Below, in pieces: positions 56,146 to 64,000 of a stretch of DNA of 64,000 nucleotides; position 1 is the stretch's first letter, and every line of letters begins with the position of its first letter. The position numbers and the translations under genes are program-made. This DNA comes from Chitinophagaceae bacterium (GTDB lineage: Bacteria; Bacteroidota; Bacteroidia; Chitinophagales; Chitinophagaceae), in assembly GCA_016720745.1 (NCBI GenBank), contig JADKKA010000018.1:1116001-1180000 (forward strand), in the 5' to 3' direction. The notes below the pieces were generated by a model. That model saw only the letters and a program-made list of their open reading frames with translations. It was not told the origin of the DNA and did no database searches.

Positions 56146-57930
56146 CTGAAGGCTGCTTGTCAAATACTGACCCTTCTGCTGTTTAGTTTGTCCGCCTACT
56201 CCCAGCAGTATTACCTGCGCGGTGAAGTAAAGGACGAAGCAGGTAATATATTGCAAAATGTCTCCATCCTGCAACACAAGACCGGCTATATGTTCCGTAG
56301 TGGAACCCAGGGAACTTTTGGCATCCTCTGTCACGCACCTGCTGATACATTTAGTTTCTCTTTTGAAGGTTATCGTTCAGAAAAATTATACCTGAATGCA
56401 GATAACTATGCCAGTATAAAAATGAAGCTCCTTCCTGCCGGTGCTGCCAATAGCAGGAGAGACCGGCTTTCTTCCCTGACGAAAGACCTGGATAAGGAAG
56501 AGCAGAAGAACTGGTACACAGGCGATGAAACCTATGCCAGTTTGCTGGAGAATCATTTTATCAATGCCCGGAAATTTCCCAACACGGGGATGTCATTGAA
56601 TGTGGACCGGGCTTCCTATAGTAATATCCGTCGCTTTATCACACTCAATTCTATTGTGCCCCCGGATGCAGTACGTATTGAGGAGATGCTGAATTATTTT
56701 AACCTCAGTTACCGTGAACCACCGGCAAAGGATTTATTTTCTGTACATACCAGGCTCAGTTCCTGTCCCTGGAATAATGAAAACCAGCTTTTCTATATCA
56801 ATCTTTCTTCCCGTAAACTAAACCTGGATTCATTACCTCCCAGCCACCTGGTTTTTTTGATTGATGTGTCGGGCTCCATGGATATGCCCAATCGACTTCC
56901 ACTGCTCAAATCAGCATTCAGACTCCTGGTCAATAACCTTCGGGCAAAGGATTCTGTTTCAATTGTTGTGTACGGAGGGGTTACCGGCGTGATGCTGAAT
57001 ACCACCAGCGGGGCAGAGAAAGAAAAAATCCTCAAAGTAATTGATGAACTGGAACCGGGCGGCACCACACCGGGTGAGTCAGGTATCAAGCTGGCCTATA
57101 GTGTGGCCCGCAATCATTTTATAAAAGATGGCAATAACCGGGTGATACTGGCCACGGACGGAGATTTTAATGTGGGTTTGAAAACAGAACAGGATCTGGA
57201 TGAAATGATTTCGCAACACCGGGAGTCAGGCGTCTATTTATCCTGTCTGGGGGTCGGAATGGGTAATTACAAGGATTCGAAAATCCAGACCCTGGCCCGA
57301 AGGGGCAATGGCAACTTTGCTTATCTCGATAATTTCAAGGAAGCAGAAAAAGTATTGCTCAAAGAATTTACCCAAACCCTGTATGCAGTAGCAGAGAATG
57401 TGTACCTGAATGTGGAATTCAATCCTGACCTGGTGAAAGATTACAGGCTGATTGGCTTTGATAATAAAGTGGGGGCGCTTCGTGATTCATTGGCGGTAAT
57501 TGAAGGAGGAGAGATTGGCTCGGGTTATTCCATGATTGCAATTTTTGAGATTGTACCAACAGAGGCTAACCGGAAAGCTATTCAGCAAACACCTCAGGCA
57601 GGTAAGTTCGCAGATATTGTCCTTCGTTATCAACCAGTGGGAGAAGCAAAGCAGTACAACAGTAATTTTAATGCGGAATTCACATATAGTCCGATTGAAT
57701 CCCTGGACAAATCGCATCGTTTCTCTGCTGCAGTGGCCATGTTTGGGTCATTACTGCGCAGTTCTTCATTCATGAAAAATAATAGCTGGAATGAAGTGCT
57801 GGCACTGGCCCAGGCCGCTTCGGGAGCTGATGATTTATTGCAGCAGGAATTTATCGGACTGGTACAACAGACCCGGACCTTGTATTCAAAAGTGAAAAAG
57901 AAAAGAGGGGGAAACGGACAGCCTTACTGA
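56146..57930 (+). CDS. VWA-domain secreted protein (YfbK-like), probable CTG start
   Basis: About 594 residues if read from the CTG at 56146 (KAACQILTLLLFSLSAYSQ, a full signal peptide). The TTG at 56188 would cut into this signal peptide. The mature protein has a carboxypeptidase-regulatory-like beta domain (YYLRGEVKDEAGNILQNVSI), then the VWA N-terminal domain (NPGMSLNVDRASYSNIRRF-like segment, MLNYFNLSYREPP), the VWA domain with MIDAS residues (VFLIDVSGSMDMPNRLPLLK; LATDGDFNVG), and a DUF3520-like C-terminal part (YRLIGFDNKVGALRDSL, ADIVLRYQPVG, HRFSAAVAMFGSLLRSS). Metal-dependent protein binding in the periplasm is inferred. It converges with the DUF922 gene with two bases between stops. 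Confidence 0.85.
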   Translation: MKAACQILTLLLFSLSAYSQQYYLRGEVKDEAGNILQNVSILQHKTGYMFRSGTQGTFGILCHAPADTFSFSFEGYRSEKLYLNADNYASIKMKLLPAGAANSRRDRLSSLTKDLDKEEQKNWYTGDETYASLLENHFINARKFPNTGMSLNVDRASYSNIRRFITLNSIVPPDAVRIEEMLNYFNLSYREPPAKDLFSVHTRLSSCPWNNENQLFYINLSSRKLNLDSLPPSHLVFLIDVSGSMDMPNRLPLLKSAFRLLVNNLRAKDSVSIVVYGGVTGVMLNTTSGAEKEKILKVIDELEPGGTTPGESGIKLAYSVARNHFIKDGNNRVILATDGDFNVGLKTEQDLDEMISQHRESGVYLSCLGVGMGNYKDSKIQTLARRGNGNFAYLDNFKEAEKVLLKEFTQTLYAVAENVYLNVEFNPDLVKDYRLIGFDNKVGALRDSLAVIEGGEIGSGYSMIAIFEIVPTEANRKAIQQTPQAGKFADIVLRYQPVGEAKQYNSNFNAEFTYSPIESLDKSHRFSAAVAMFGSLLRSSSFMKNNSWNEVLALAQAASGADDLLQQEFIGLVQQTRTLYSKVKKKRGGNGQPY

Positions 57931-57932
57931 TC

Positions 57933-58478
57933 TCAGTTTTTTTCGCTCAGGGCTTTTTTAAAATAGGCATCCCATTTTTGTTGCTGCTCCCGGTTGGTGA
58001 AATGATCCGTTTCCTGGTCATATTTTATTTCCAGTTGTTTGAATTTTTCCAGTTCTTCATTAAATATTTCAGCAATCCTGGCTTCATAGTTATGACGGAA
58101 GAATACAGTGTTGTTGACCCTTTGCTGAAATGTTCTCGCAAATAATAAACCGATATTGAAATGTCCCTGTTCATGGGCCAGCAGTGAATCACTAACTTTT
58201 TCCGCCTTCTGCCAGGATCTTTTTTCCAGCTCAAGTGTTACGTCTACCTTCCATTTTACGGTGTCTCCCCTGAAATTAAACGGGCCCCAACTGTAGCGCA
58301 CATACCAGTAGGTATAAGCAAAGAGATCCGTGTTGTTATCCGGATTGCCGGTGAAATCTGCCCAGCGTAAGGTGCGATTAATTTTTTCACCGTTGATGAT
58401 GATGGTTTGTGCATGCGAATTACCTGCTTTGCAGAGTAGAATTGCAATCAACAGGAGGGTGAAAAAATGTTTGTTCAT
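57933..58478 (-). CDS. DUF922-type secreted zinc protease
   Basis: 181 residues. Signal peptide (FFTLLLIAILLCKAGNSHAQ), then the domain entry RTLRWADFTGNPDNNTDLFA, a hydrophobic strand YWYVRYSWGPF and the metal site SLLAHEQGHFNIGLLFAR (HExxH with the following His/Asn region). A helical C-terminal tail follows, rich in Glu/Lys (EEIFNEELEKFKQLEIKYDQ-like). A putative secreted protease; no substrate known. The upstream neighbour on the same strand is dnaJ, 22 bp away, though shared transcription is uncertain. Confidence 0.85.
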   Translation of the reverse strand: MNKHFFTLLLIAILLCKAGNSHAQTIIINGEKINRTLRWADFTGNPDNNTDLFAYTYWYVRYSWGPFNFRGDTVKWKVDVTLELEKRSWQKAEKVSDSLLAHEQGHFNIGLLFARTFQQRVNNTVFFRHNYEARIAEIFNEELEKFKQLEIKYDQETDHFTNREQQQKWDAYFKKALSEKN

Positions 58479-58500
58479 CTGACTTACTTGTCAGATTAAA

Positions 58501-59664
58501 TTACGAAAACATTTCTTTGATCTTGTCAAAAAAGTTTTTGCCGCCCTTCTCGGGATGTGGTTTGAAATTGGGAGAGTTCCCCAGTTTTTCCAGCAATGCT
58601 TTTTCTTCCGCAGTCAGGTGCTGCGGGGTCCAGATATTCACCTGGATCAGCTGGTCACCTTTCTGATAGGCATTTACAGCAGGAAAACCTTTTCCTTTTA
58701 AACGGAAGATCTTACCACTTTGTGTTCCTGGCGGGATTTTTATTTTGGCTCTTCCATCAATCGTGGGTACTTCAATCTGGGTGCCAAAGACTGCATCGGT
58801 AAAAGACAGGTGCAATTCATAAGCCACATTCAATCCTTCCCGGTGCAATTCCTTATGGGGTTCTTCTTCTATCAGCACAATCAGGTCGCCCGGCATACCC
58901 CCTCTTTCACCGGCATTGCCTCTGCCCGTTACATTCATCTGCATTCCTTCCCCTACACCGGCAGGTATATCAATACTTACCGTTTCTTCTGCATACACTC
59001 TTCCTTCGCCTTTACAGGAAGCACATTTAGCGGTAACCGTTGTGCCTTCTCCATTACAGGTTGGACAAGTAGTAACAGTCTGCATCTGACCCAGAAATGT
59101 ATTCTGCACTTTTCTTACCTGGCCACTGCCACCACAGGTACTGCAGGTTTGTACACTGCCCTTATCCTTGGCACCGGACCCACCACAGGTAGTACAGCCT
59201 ACATATTTTTTAACCTTGATATTTTTGGTTACGCCGTTCGCAATTTCTTCATAGGTCAGCCGGATTTTTACACGGAGATTACTGCCTCTCACACCACGAC
59301 TGCGTTGTCCGCCGCCACGGCGTTGTCCGCCACCAAAGAAAGAGCCGAAAAGATCTTCACCGAAAATATCTCCGAACTGACTGAAGATATCATCCATGTT
59401 CATACCGGCACCGCCGCTAAAACCACCTCTTCCGTTTCCACTAACACCAGCATGGCCATAACGATCATATTGTGCTTTCTTATCAGCATCACTCAGTACT
59501 TCATAGGCTTCAGCTGCTTCCTTGAATTTATCTTCCGCGGCTTTATCACCCGGATTACGATCGGGATGGTATTGCATGGCCACTTTGCGGTATGCTTTTT
59601 TAATTTCATCCGCTGATGCGCCCTTGCTTACCCCCAGTATTTCGTAATAATCTCTTTTGCTCAT
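58501..59664 (-). CDS. dnaJ: Chaperone DnaJ
   Basis: 387 residues, full length. Hsp40 co-chaperone that stimulates the DnaK ATPase and delivers substrates. J domain at the start (KRDYYEILGVSKGASADEIK, YHPDRNPGDKAAEDKF with the HPD motif), then a Gly/Phe-rich linker with FGSFFGGGQRRGGGQRSRGV, four CxxCxGxG zinc repeats (CTTCGGSG, CSTCGGSG, CPTCNGEG, CASCKGEG) and the C-terminal substrate domains. It is downstream of grpE on the same strand (157 bp away), the usual heat-shock grouping. Confidence 0.98.
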   Translation of the reverse strand: MSKRDYYEILGVSKGASADEIKKAYRKVAMQYHPDRNPGDKAAEDKFKEAAEAYEVLSDADKKAQYDRYGHAGVSGNGRGGFSGGAGMNMDDIFSQFGDIFGEDLFGSFFGGGQRRGGGQRSRGVRGSNLRVKIRLTYEEIANGVTKNIKVKKYVGCTTCGGSGAKDKGSVQTCSTCGGSGQVRKVQNTFLGQMQTVTTCPTCNGEGTTVTAKCASCKGEGRVYAEETVSIDIPAGVGEGMQMNVTGRGNAGERGGMPGDLIVLIEEEPHKELHREGLNVAYELHLSFTDAVFGTQIEVPTIDGRAKIKIPPGTQSGKIFRLKGKGFPAVNAYQKGDQLIQVNIWTPQHLTAEEKALLEKLGNSPNFKPHPEKGGKNFFDKIKEMFS

Positions 59665-59671
59665 AGTGGAA

Positions 59672-59817
59672 AATGTGTAAATGTGTGAATGTGTAAATGT
59701 GAGAAATGTGAAAATGTGTGAATGTGAAAATGAGAGAATCTGTGAATGTGAAAATGAGAGAATGTCGTATCCGTGTATTCATTTCCACACTTCCACAATC
59801 ACATATTTTCACATTAT
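59672..59817. repeat. Degenerate octamer array AATGTGNN with inverse array, between grpE and dnaJ
   Basis: Plus-strand units aatgtgta, aatgtgtg, aatgtgta, aatgtgag, aaatgtga, aaatgtgtg, aatgtgaa, aatgagag, aatctgtg, aatgtgaa, aatgagag run to about 59764. The inverse words (TTCCACAC, TTCCACAA, TCACATAT, TTTCACAT) follow up to 59813, so the arrays face each other. The array fills the whole spacer between the grpE stop and the dnaJ start. Confidence 0.75.
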
Positions 59818-59821
59818 CCCA

Positions 59822-60403
59822 TTACTTCCCTACTACCACTTTCGCGTGACGGATGATTTTATCATTCAGGTAATATCCCCTCGTCACTTCATCAATCACT
59901 TTTCCTTTCATTTCTTCGGAAGGGGCCGGGATTTCTGTGATCGCTTCATGCCAATCGGGGTTGAATTCCTGCCCGATCGTTTCCATCGCTTTGACCCCTT
60001 TTGATTGAAGGGTAGACCTGAGTTTGTTAAATACCAGCATCACCCCTTCTTTTACAGCATCGCTGTCGCTATTATTCTCCAGCTGTTTTTGCGCCCGGTC
60101 ACAATCGTCCAGCACAACCAGCAAATCAGTAATCACTTCCCGGCCGGCAGTCTGAATCAGTTCAATTCTTTCTTTGGCATTCCGGCGTTTGAAATTTTCA
60201 AATTCTGCCACTTTACGCAGGTACCTGTCATTCGCTTCTGCCAGATCTTCCTGGAGTTTTTCCAGCGCTGACTCTTCTGCCACCGGTTCATTCAGGTGGC
60301 TGGTACCATGCTGGTTTTCATCCGTATTGATATCCATACCAGTTTCTCTTTCCGGTATTCCGTTTTGTTTTTCTTCCATATCTGTTTCTGCCATTTTTTC
60401 CAT
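59822..60403 (-). CDS. grpE: Nucleotide exchange factor GrpE
   Basis: 193 residues from the Met at 60403 (MEKMAETDMEEK); a Met at 60394 is an alternative. GrpE releases ADP from DnaK in the DnaK-DnaJ-GrpE cycle. An acidic, disordered N-terminus is followed by a long coiled coil (SALEKLQEDLAEANDRYLRK, VAEFENFKRRNAKERIELIQ with the conserved FxxYKRR-like core), a helical domain (VITDLLVVLDDCDRAQKQLE) and the C-terminal beta domain (FNPDWHEAITEIPAPSEEMK; GYYLNDKIIRHAKVVVGK). The upstream extension of the frame lacks family similarity. Confidence 0.95.
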   Translation of the reverse strand: MEKMAETDMEEKQNGIPERETGMDINTDENQHGTSHLNEPVAEESALEKLQEDLAEANDRYLRKVAEFENFKRRNAKERIELIQTAGREVITDLLVVLDDCDRAQKQLENNSDSDAVKEGVMLVFNKLRSTLQSKGVKAMETIGQEFNPDWHEAITEIPAPSEEMKGKVIDEVTRGYYLNDKIIRHAKVVVGK

Positions 60404-60545
60404 TAAATCCCGGGGTTCAGCCCCGGGAGGCGGCAAAGGTACAAAGGTCAAGAATACTGCCAACCGCATAAATAAAGACAAAATGACCTGCCCCAGACCG
60501 GCCTCAAGAGGGTTCAGTATCAGGGGCTTTACTTACCTTGCCGCC

Positions 60546-61718
60546 ATGAACCGTGTATTCCTGAAAAGAAAGATCGCCCCCCGGGTACAGAATGGCCATC
60601 CCTGGATTTTTAATAATGAAGTGGAGAAATCCGATCAGGAATTGAAGGCCGGGGAAGTGGCCGAGGTATTTACCTACGACCAGAAATTTATCGGAAAGGG
60701 CTATGTAAACCCCCAGTCCCAGATTCCCGTCAGGCTGCTGACCCGTAGCCGCTCCGTAGAAATCAATGAACAATTCTTCCTGGACCGGATCCGGGAATGC
60801 TGGGATTACCGGCAAAAAACAGGATATGTCGAAAACTGCAGGCTGGTCTTTGGCGAAGCAGACGGCTTGCCACAACTGATCATTGATAAGTTCAATGATT
60901 ATTTCGTGCTGCAGACCCTGGCACTGGGGATTGATGTGTGGAAACCAGCCATTGTGAAAGCACTGGAAACCATTTTTTCTCCCAAAGGAATTTATGAAAG
61001 GAATGATGTACCGGTAAGGGAACTGGAAGGACTTCCACAGCACAAAGGATTTTTATCTGCCCCCTTTGATACAAAGATCACCATCAATGAAAACGGACTT
61101 CAGTTTTATGTGGATGTAGAGAACGGACAAAAAACAGGTTATTTTTTAGATCAGCAGGATAACCGCCGGGCCATACAACATATTGTAAAAGGTGCGGATG
61201 TGCTGGGCGCATTTACTTATACCGGTACTTTTGAAATTCATGCTGCACATTATGGTGCCAAATCTGTATTGGGTCTTGATATTTCAGCCAGTGCTGTGGA
61301 GCAGGCCAATGCCAATGCACAGTTAAATGGTTTGGAGAAGATCTGTCGCTTTGAGGCCGCCAATGCTTTTGATGTGCTCAAACAATGGTCAAAAGATGGA
61401 AGGCAATATGATGTGGTCATGCTGGATCCACCCGCCTTTACCAAGAGCAGGGAAACCATTCAGAAAGCTATTACCGGATATAAGGAAATCAATCTGCGCG
61501 GCATGAAACTGGTGAAGCCCGGCGGATTCCTGGTTACTTCTTCCTGTACGAACCTGGTGAATGCCGAATTATTCATGCAGATCATTGATATGGCAGCCAA
61601 GGATGCGAGAAGAAAATTAAGACAGGTAAGTTTTCAAAGGCAGGCAGCCGACCACCCGATCATCAGGGGAATGGAGAATACAGAGTATTTGAAATTTCTG
61701 ATTGTACAGGTGCAGTAA
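60546..61718 (+). CDS. Class I SAM-dependent rRNA methyltransferase, RlmI-like
   Basis: 390 residues from ATG 60546. An N-terminal PUA-like RNA-binding domain (KIAPRVQNGHPWIFNNEVEK) precedes the linker (NPQSQIPVRLLTRSRSVEIN) and the methyltransferase: GKTGYFLDQQDNRRAI-like segment (KTGYFLDQQDNRRAIQHIV), SAM loop VLGAFTYTGTFEIHAAHYGA, LDISASAVEQANANAQLNGL, and catalytic DPPAFTKSRE with LVTSSCTNLV (Cys). RlmI methylates C5 of a 23S rRNA cytosine; the exact target here is not visible. The stop codon is followed five bases later by an AGTGGNN heptamer array. Confidence 0.93.
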   Translation: MNRVFLKRKIAPRVQNGHPWIFNNEVEKSDQELKAGEVAEVFTYDQKFIGKGYVNPQSQIPVRLLTRSRSVEINEQFFLDRIRECWDYRQKTGYVENCRLVFGEADGLPQLIIDKFNDYFVLQTLALGIDVWKPAIVKALETIFSPKGIYERNDVPVRELEGLPQHKGFLSAPFDTKITINENGLQFYVDVENGQKTGYFLDQQDNRRAIQHIVKGADVLGAFTYTGTFEIHAAHYGAKSVLGLDISASAVEQANANAQLNGLEKICRFEAANAFDVLKQWSKDGRQYDVVMLDPPAFTKSRETIQKAITGYKEINLRGMKLVKPGGFLVTSSCTNLVNAELFMQIIDMAAKDARRKLRQVSFQRQAADHPIIRGMENTEYLKFLIVQVQ

Positions 61719-61722
61719 GGCG

Positions 61723-62280
<558 letters not shown>

Positions 62281-62339
62281 GGAATACAAATAGTTGAGAA
62301 ACGAGAAGTTAATAAGGAAATATTAATATGCGCAGGTAC

Positions 62340-62375
62340 TGAATACCTAATACCTAATACCCAATACCTATACTC
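62340..62375. repeat. AATACCN heptamer array ending at a stop codon
   Basis: Plus-strand units aatacct, aatacct, aataccc, aatacct, then atactc. The T9SS gene on the minus strand stops at 62376, right beside it. Confidence 0.65.
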
Positions 62376-62762
62376 TTAACGGGAAACCTGGAACTTGCCA
62401 GACTCAATGATCTTTCCGGATGGATCAATCACATGATAAATGTAGACACCCCTGTTGAAATCATTCAGGTCAATAGTAATTTTTGAAGGGGCATTGATGG
62501 ACTCGTAGACTTTTCTTCCCAAAACACCGTTATATATATGGATGGTTAATCCGGAACGGTAATTCTTTTGCATATCAAGTGTAACATAACTTGTAGCAGG
62601 GTTGGGGTACAACTTAATAATACGATCCTGCGCATCAGCAGATGGAGTTGTTCTGGATGTTTGGCCCTGTGACTGGATGGCAATCAACAGAATAAAGGAT
62701 AGTATGGGTAGAATTCGTCTCAACGAAACAAATTTACTTTTATTATTCGAAAAGTAGGCCAA
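62376..62762 (-). CDS. Minimal T9SS type A sorting-domain protein
   Basis: 128 residues. A signal peptide (ILPILSFILLIAIQSQGQ) is followed by only about 16 residues of linker and then a complete type A sorting domain: IIKLYPNPATSYVTLDMQKN, GLTIHIYNGVLGRKVYESIN, ITIDLNDFNRGVYIYHVIDP, SGKIIESGKFQVSR. T9SS sorting domains normally sit at the end of a large cargo; here there is no cargo domain. It could be a carrier, a regulator of secretion, or the remnant of a larger gene. A TAGATTTA element upstream is one base off the -7 consensus. Confidence 0.8.
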   Translation of the reverse strand: MAYFSNNKSKFVSLRRILPILSFILLIAIQSQGQTSRTTPSADAQDRIIKLYPNPATSYVTLDMQKNYRSGLTIHIYNGVLGRKVYESINAPSKITIDLNDFNRGVYIYHVIDPSGKIIESGKFQVSR

Positions 62763-62856
62763 GTTTTTTATTCCTGCAACGTAAATCTACGATGCCGTAC
62801 AAAAAACTATAAATCAATAATATACAAAGAGTTGTGGGCTTTGTTTTAACTCAATT

Positions 62857-63327
62857 TTAGTGAAGGCCTTCCAGGACCGCCCTGATCTGATTAAAATCCG
62901 GCTGCTCTCCGGCATTCTCCAGTACTTCCGCATAACGGATGATTCCTTCCCCATCAATCACAAAAGCTGATCTTTTCGATACCCCTTTCATATTAAAACC
63001 AAACTCTTCATAGATAGAACCGTATGCACGGGAAGCTTCTTTATTGAAATCACTCAGCAGGGTAAAATTCAGTTGCTGATCTTCTTTAAAGCGGGCAAGC
63101 GTTTGCAATGAATCAACAGAGATACCAAAAACTTTTGCTTCAACATTATTGTACCAATCGAGACTGTCTCTTACCGAACAAAGTTCAGCGGTACACACAC
63201 TGGTAAACGCCAGCGGGAAGAAAAGCAAAACTACAGGTTGACCTTTCAGCTCAGATAAGGTTACTTTTTCTTTATCACTGCTGAACAGTGTAAAATCAGG
63301 GGCGGGGGTTCCGGTTTGAAGAGACAT
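62857..63327 (-). CDS. Peroxiredoxin (AhpC/TSA family, AhpE-like)
   Basis: 156 residues. Reduces peroxides in the cytoplasm. The entry SLQTGTPAPDFTLFSSDKEK, the peroxidatic Cys45 in FFPLAFTSVCTAELC, and VFGISVDSL are intact; a second Cys (Cys50) lies five residues later, as in BCP/AhpE-like enzymes, so it may form an intrachain disulphide. The C-terminal part (GVSKRSAFVIDGEGIIRYAE) is complete. No partner thioredoxin gene is nearby. Confidence 0.9.
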   Translation of the reverse strand: MSLQTGTPAPDFTLFSSDKEKVTLSELKGQPVVLLFFPLAFTSVCTAELCSVRDSLDWYNNVEAKVFGISVDSLQTLARFKEDQQLNFTLLSDFNKEASRAYGSIYEEFGFNMKGVSKRSAFVIDGEGIIRYAEVLENAGEQPDFNQIRAVLEGLH

Positions 63328-63422
63328 GATTGTTGTTTTATTAATAAGTCAAGATAACGAAGAACCGGATAAAAGGTTCAACATCGCATCATTTATTAAT
63401 CTACCGGATGCTGTCAATTGAA

Positions 63423-64000
63423 TTAAAAACGAGGACAGAGCAGGTAGTCCTGCTTATCTTTTCGGAATCCGAAATAGGAGAGGGATATTTCAAAACCACC
63501 CCGCCCATAGGAAGAAGGCTTGAGCGTGGAGATATTGGCATCATAACTAAAGGCCACAGAGAAAGGGGCATAATCCAGTTTTACAACCGGAATCAGTGCA
63601 TCATTCCAGCGCAGGAAGGTACCGGCATGGATCACATATTTTGGATGATCGGGATCATCACCCAGTTTTAATCCGTACATCCCACCGGCTATTGTTTCAC
63701 TGAAATTTCCCTGGCGGCTATGATCTGCCTGCAGCGTGATATAGGCATAATCAGTAACTCCAAAACGCATACCACCGGAGAATACCCACTTGGGTTCTAT
63801 TTCAATTCCGGCATTCCTGAAAAAAGCATTTTTGGGCCGGGTGAAATGATGATAAGCCGCACCAATAAAAAAATTATTGTTCTCATCCTTACCCAGCGTG
63901 GAGTTATAACTCATTCCTGCACTCCCATCAATATAACTGTATTGGGAACCGGCAAAATTTTCACCAATCCCGCCGCCATTGTATTGGGTATTGGTTGTGA
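63423..64000 (-). CDS. PorP/SprF family protein, truncated by the right window edge
   Basis: The frame is open to the edge: TNTQYNGGGIGENFAGSQYS, YIDGSAGMSYNSTLGKDENN, NFFIGAAYHHFTRPKNAFFR, GGMRFGVTDYAYITLQADHS, then YAPFSVAFSYDANISTLKPS and SYGRGGFEISLSYFGFRK, with the family end LLCPRF. This matches the C-terminal part of the intact PorP/SprF at 47927 (AYHQ..., FNNGRGGFEFSL, CPSFK). The start lies beyond base 64000. A type B cargo gene is expected upstream, off the window. Confidence 0.85.
   Translation of the reverse strand, partial: TTNTQYNGGGIGENFAGSQYSYIDGSAGMSYNSTLGKDENNNFFIGAAYHHFTRPKNAFFRNAGIEIEPKWVFSGGMRFGVTDYAYITLQADHSRQGNFSETIAGGMYGLKLGDDPDHPKYVIHAGTFLRWNDALIPVVKLDYAPFSVAFSYDANISTLKPSSYGRGGFEISLSYFGFRKDKQDYLLCPRF

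Overview
The window comes from a Bacteroidota genome, most likely a Chitinophagaceae-type organism. The grounds are a TonB/ExbD set with a proline-rich TonB, two PorP/SprF genes, type A and type B type IX secretion (T9SS) sorting domains, LytS/LytTR and beta-propeller sensor kinases, many small lipoproteins, and promoter elements of the Bacteroidota form TAnnTTTG. No rRNA, tRNA, CRISPR array, insertion sequence or phage module was recognised.

Layout. 0-2.1 kb: the end of a TonB energising operon (two ExbD proteins and TonB). 2.1-3.1 kb: a non-coding element made of two diverged copies of one repeat in inverted orientation. 3.2-7.2 kb: a secreted caspase-like protein, an unknown secreted protein, and mnmE. 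7.3-18.1 kb: a stretch where every gene is broken by one-base frame changes, mostly in homopolymers; it encodes a two-gene secreted-protein operon ending in a T9SS substrate, a propeller histidine kinase with its LytTR regulator, and a BlaI/BlaR1-type operon ending in a secreted heptad-repeat protein. 18-29 kb: small membrane and basic proteins, lipoproteins, a DUF1080 lipoprotein, a likely secreted protein-glutamine deamidase with a paralogous small neighbour, a NarL-type regulator with a propeller kinase, and a ricin-like secreted protein. 29.5-33 kb: a glycosyltransferase-phosphatase fusion resembling glucosyl-3-phosphoglycerate synthase plus its phosphatase, a beta-barrel protein and a cytochrome c lipoprotein. 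33-39 kb: two overlapping LytS-type kinase genes (the first with a degenerate ATP site), their LytTR regulator, and an orphan propeller kinase that also has a degenerate ATP site. 39.5-44 kb: a WecA/TagO-type transferase, a 193-bp tandem repeat and recG. 44-49 kb: a giant T9SS type B cargo protein and PorP/SprF. 49-61.7 kb: housekeeping genes (GlcD-like oxidase, LOG protein, sodium/solute symporter, O-methyltransferase, glucosaminidase with LysM, hpt, VWA protein, DUF922 protease, dnaJ, grpE, RlmI-like methyltransferase). 61.7-64 kb: tandem repeats with an implausible poly-G block, a protein that is almost only a T9SS sorting domain, a peroxiredoxin and a partial PorP/SprF.

The most unusual features are (a) arrays of degenerate heptamers with five fixed and two variable bases, several of which start at or supply the stop codons of genes; (b) the BlaI/BlaR1 operon, in which the sensor protease and a secreted partner share the same charged heptad repeat; (c) the glycosyltransferase-phosphatase fusion; (d) the glutaminase-like protein; and (e) two degenerate kinases beside intact relatives. 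Frameshifts are dense from 7.3 to 18 kb, sparse up to 33 kb and absent after 34 kb, which points to uneven consensus quality rather than mass gene decay. All functions were assigned from motifs read by eye, without database searches.
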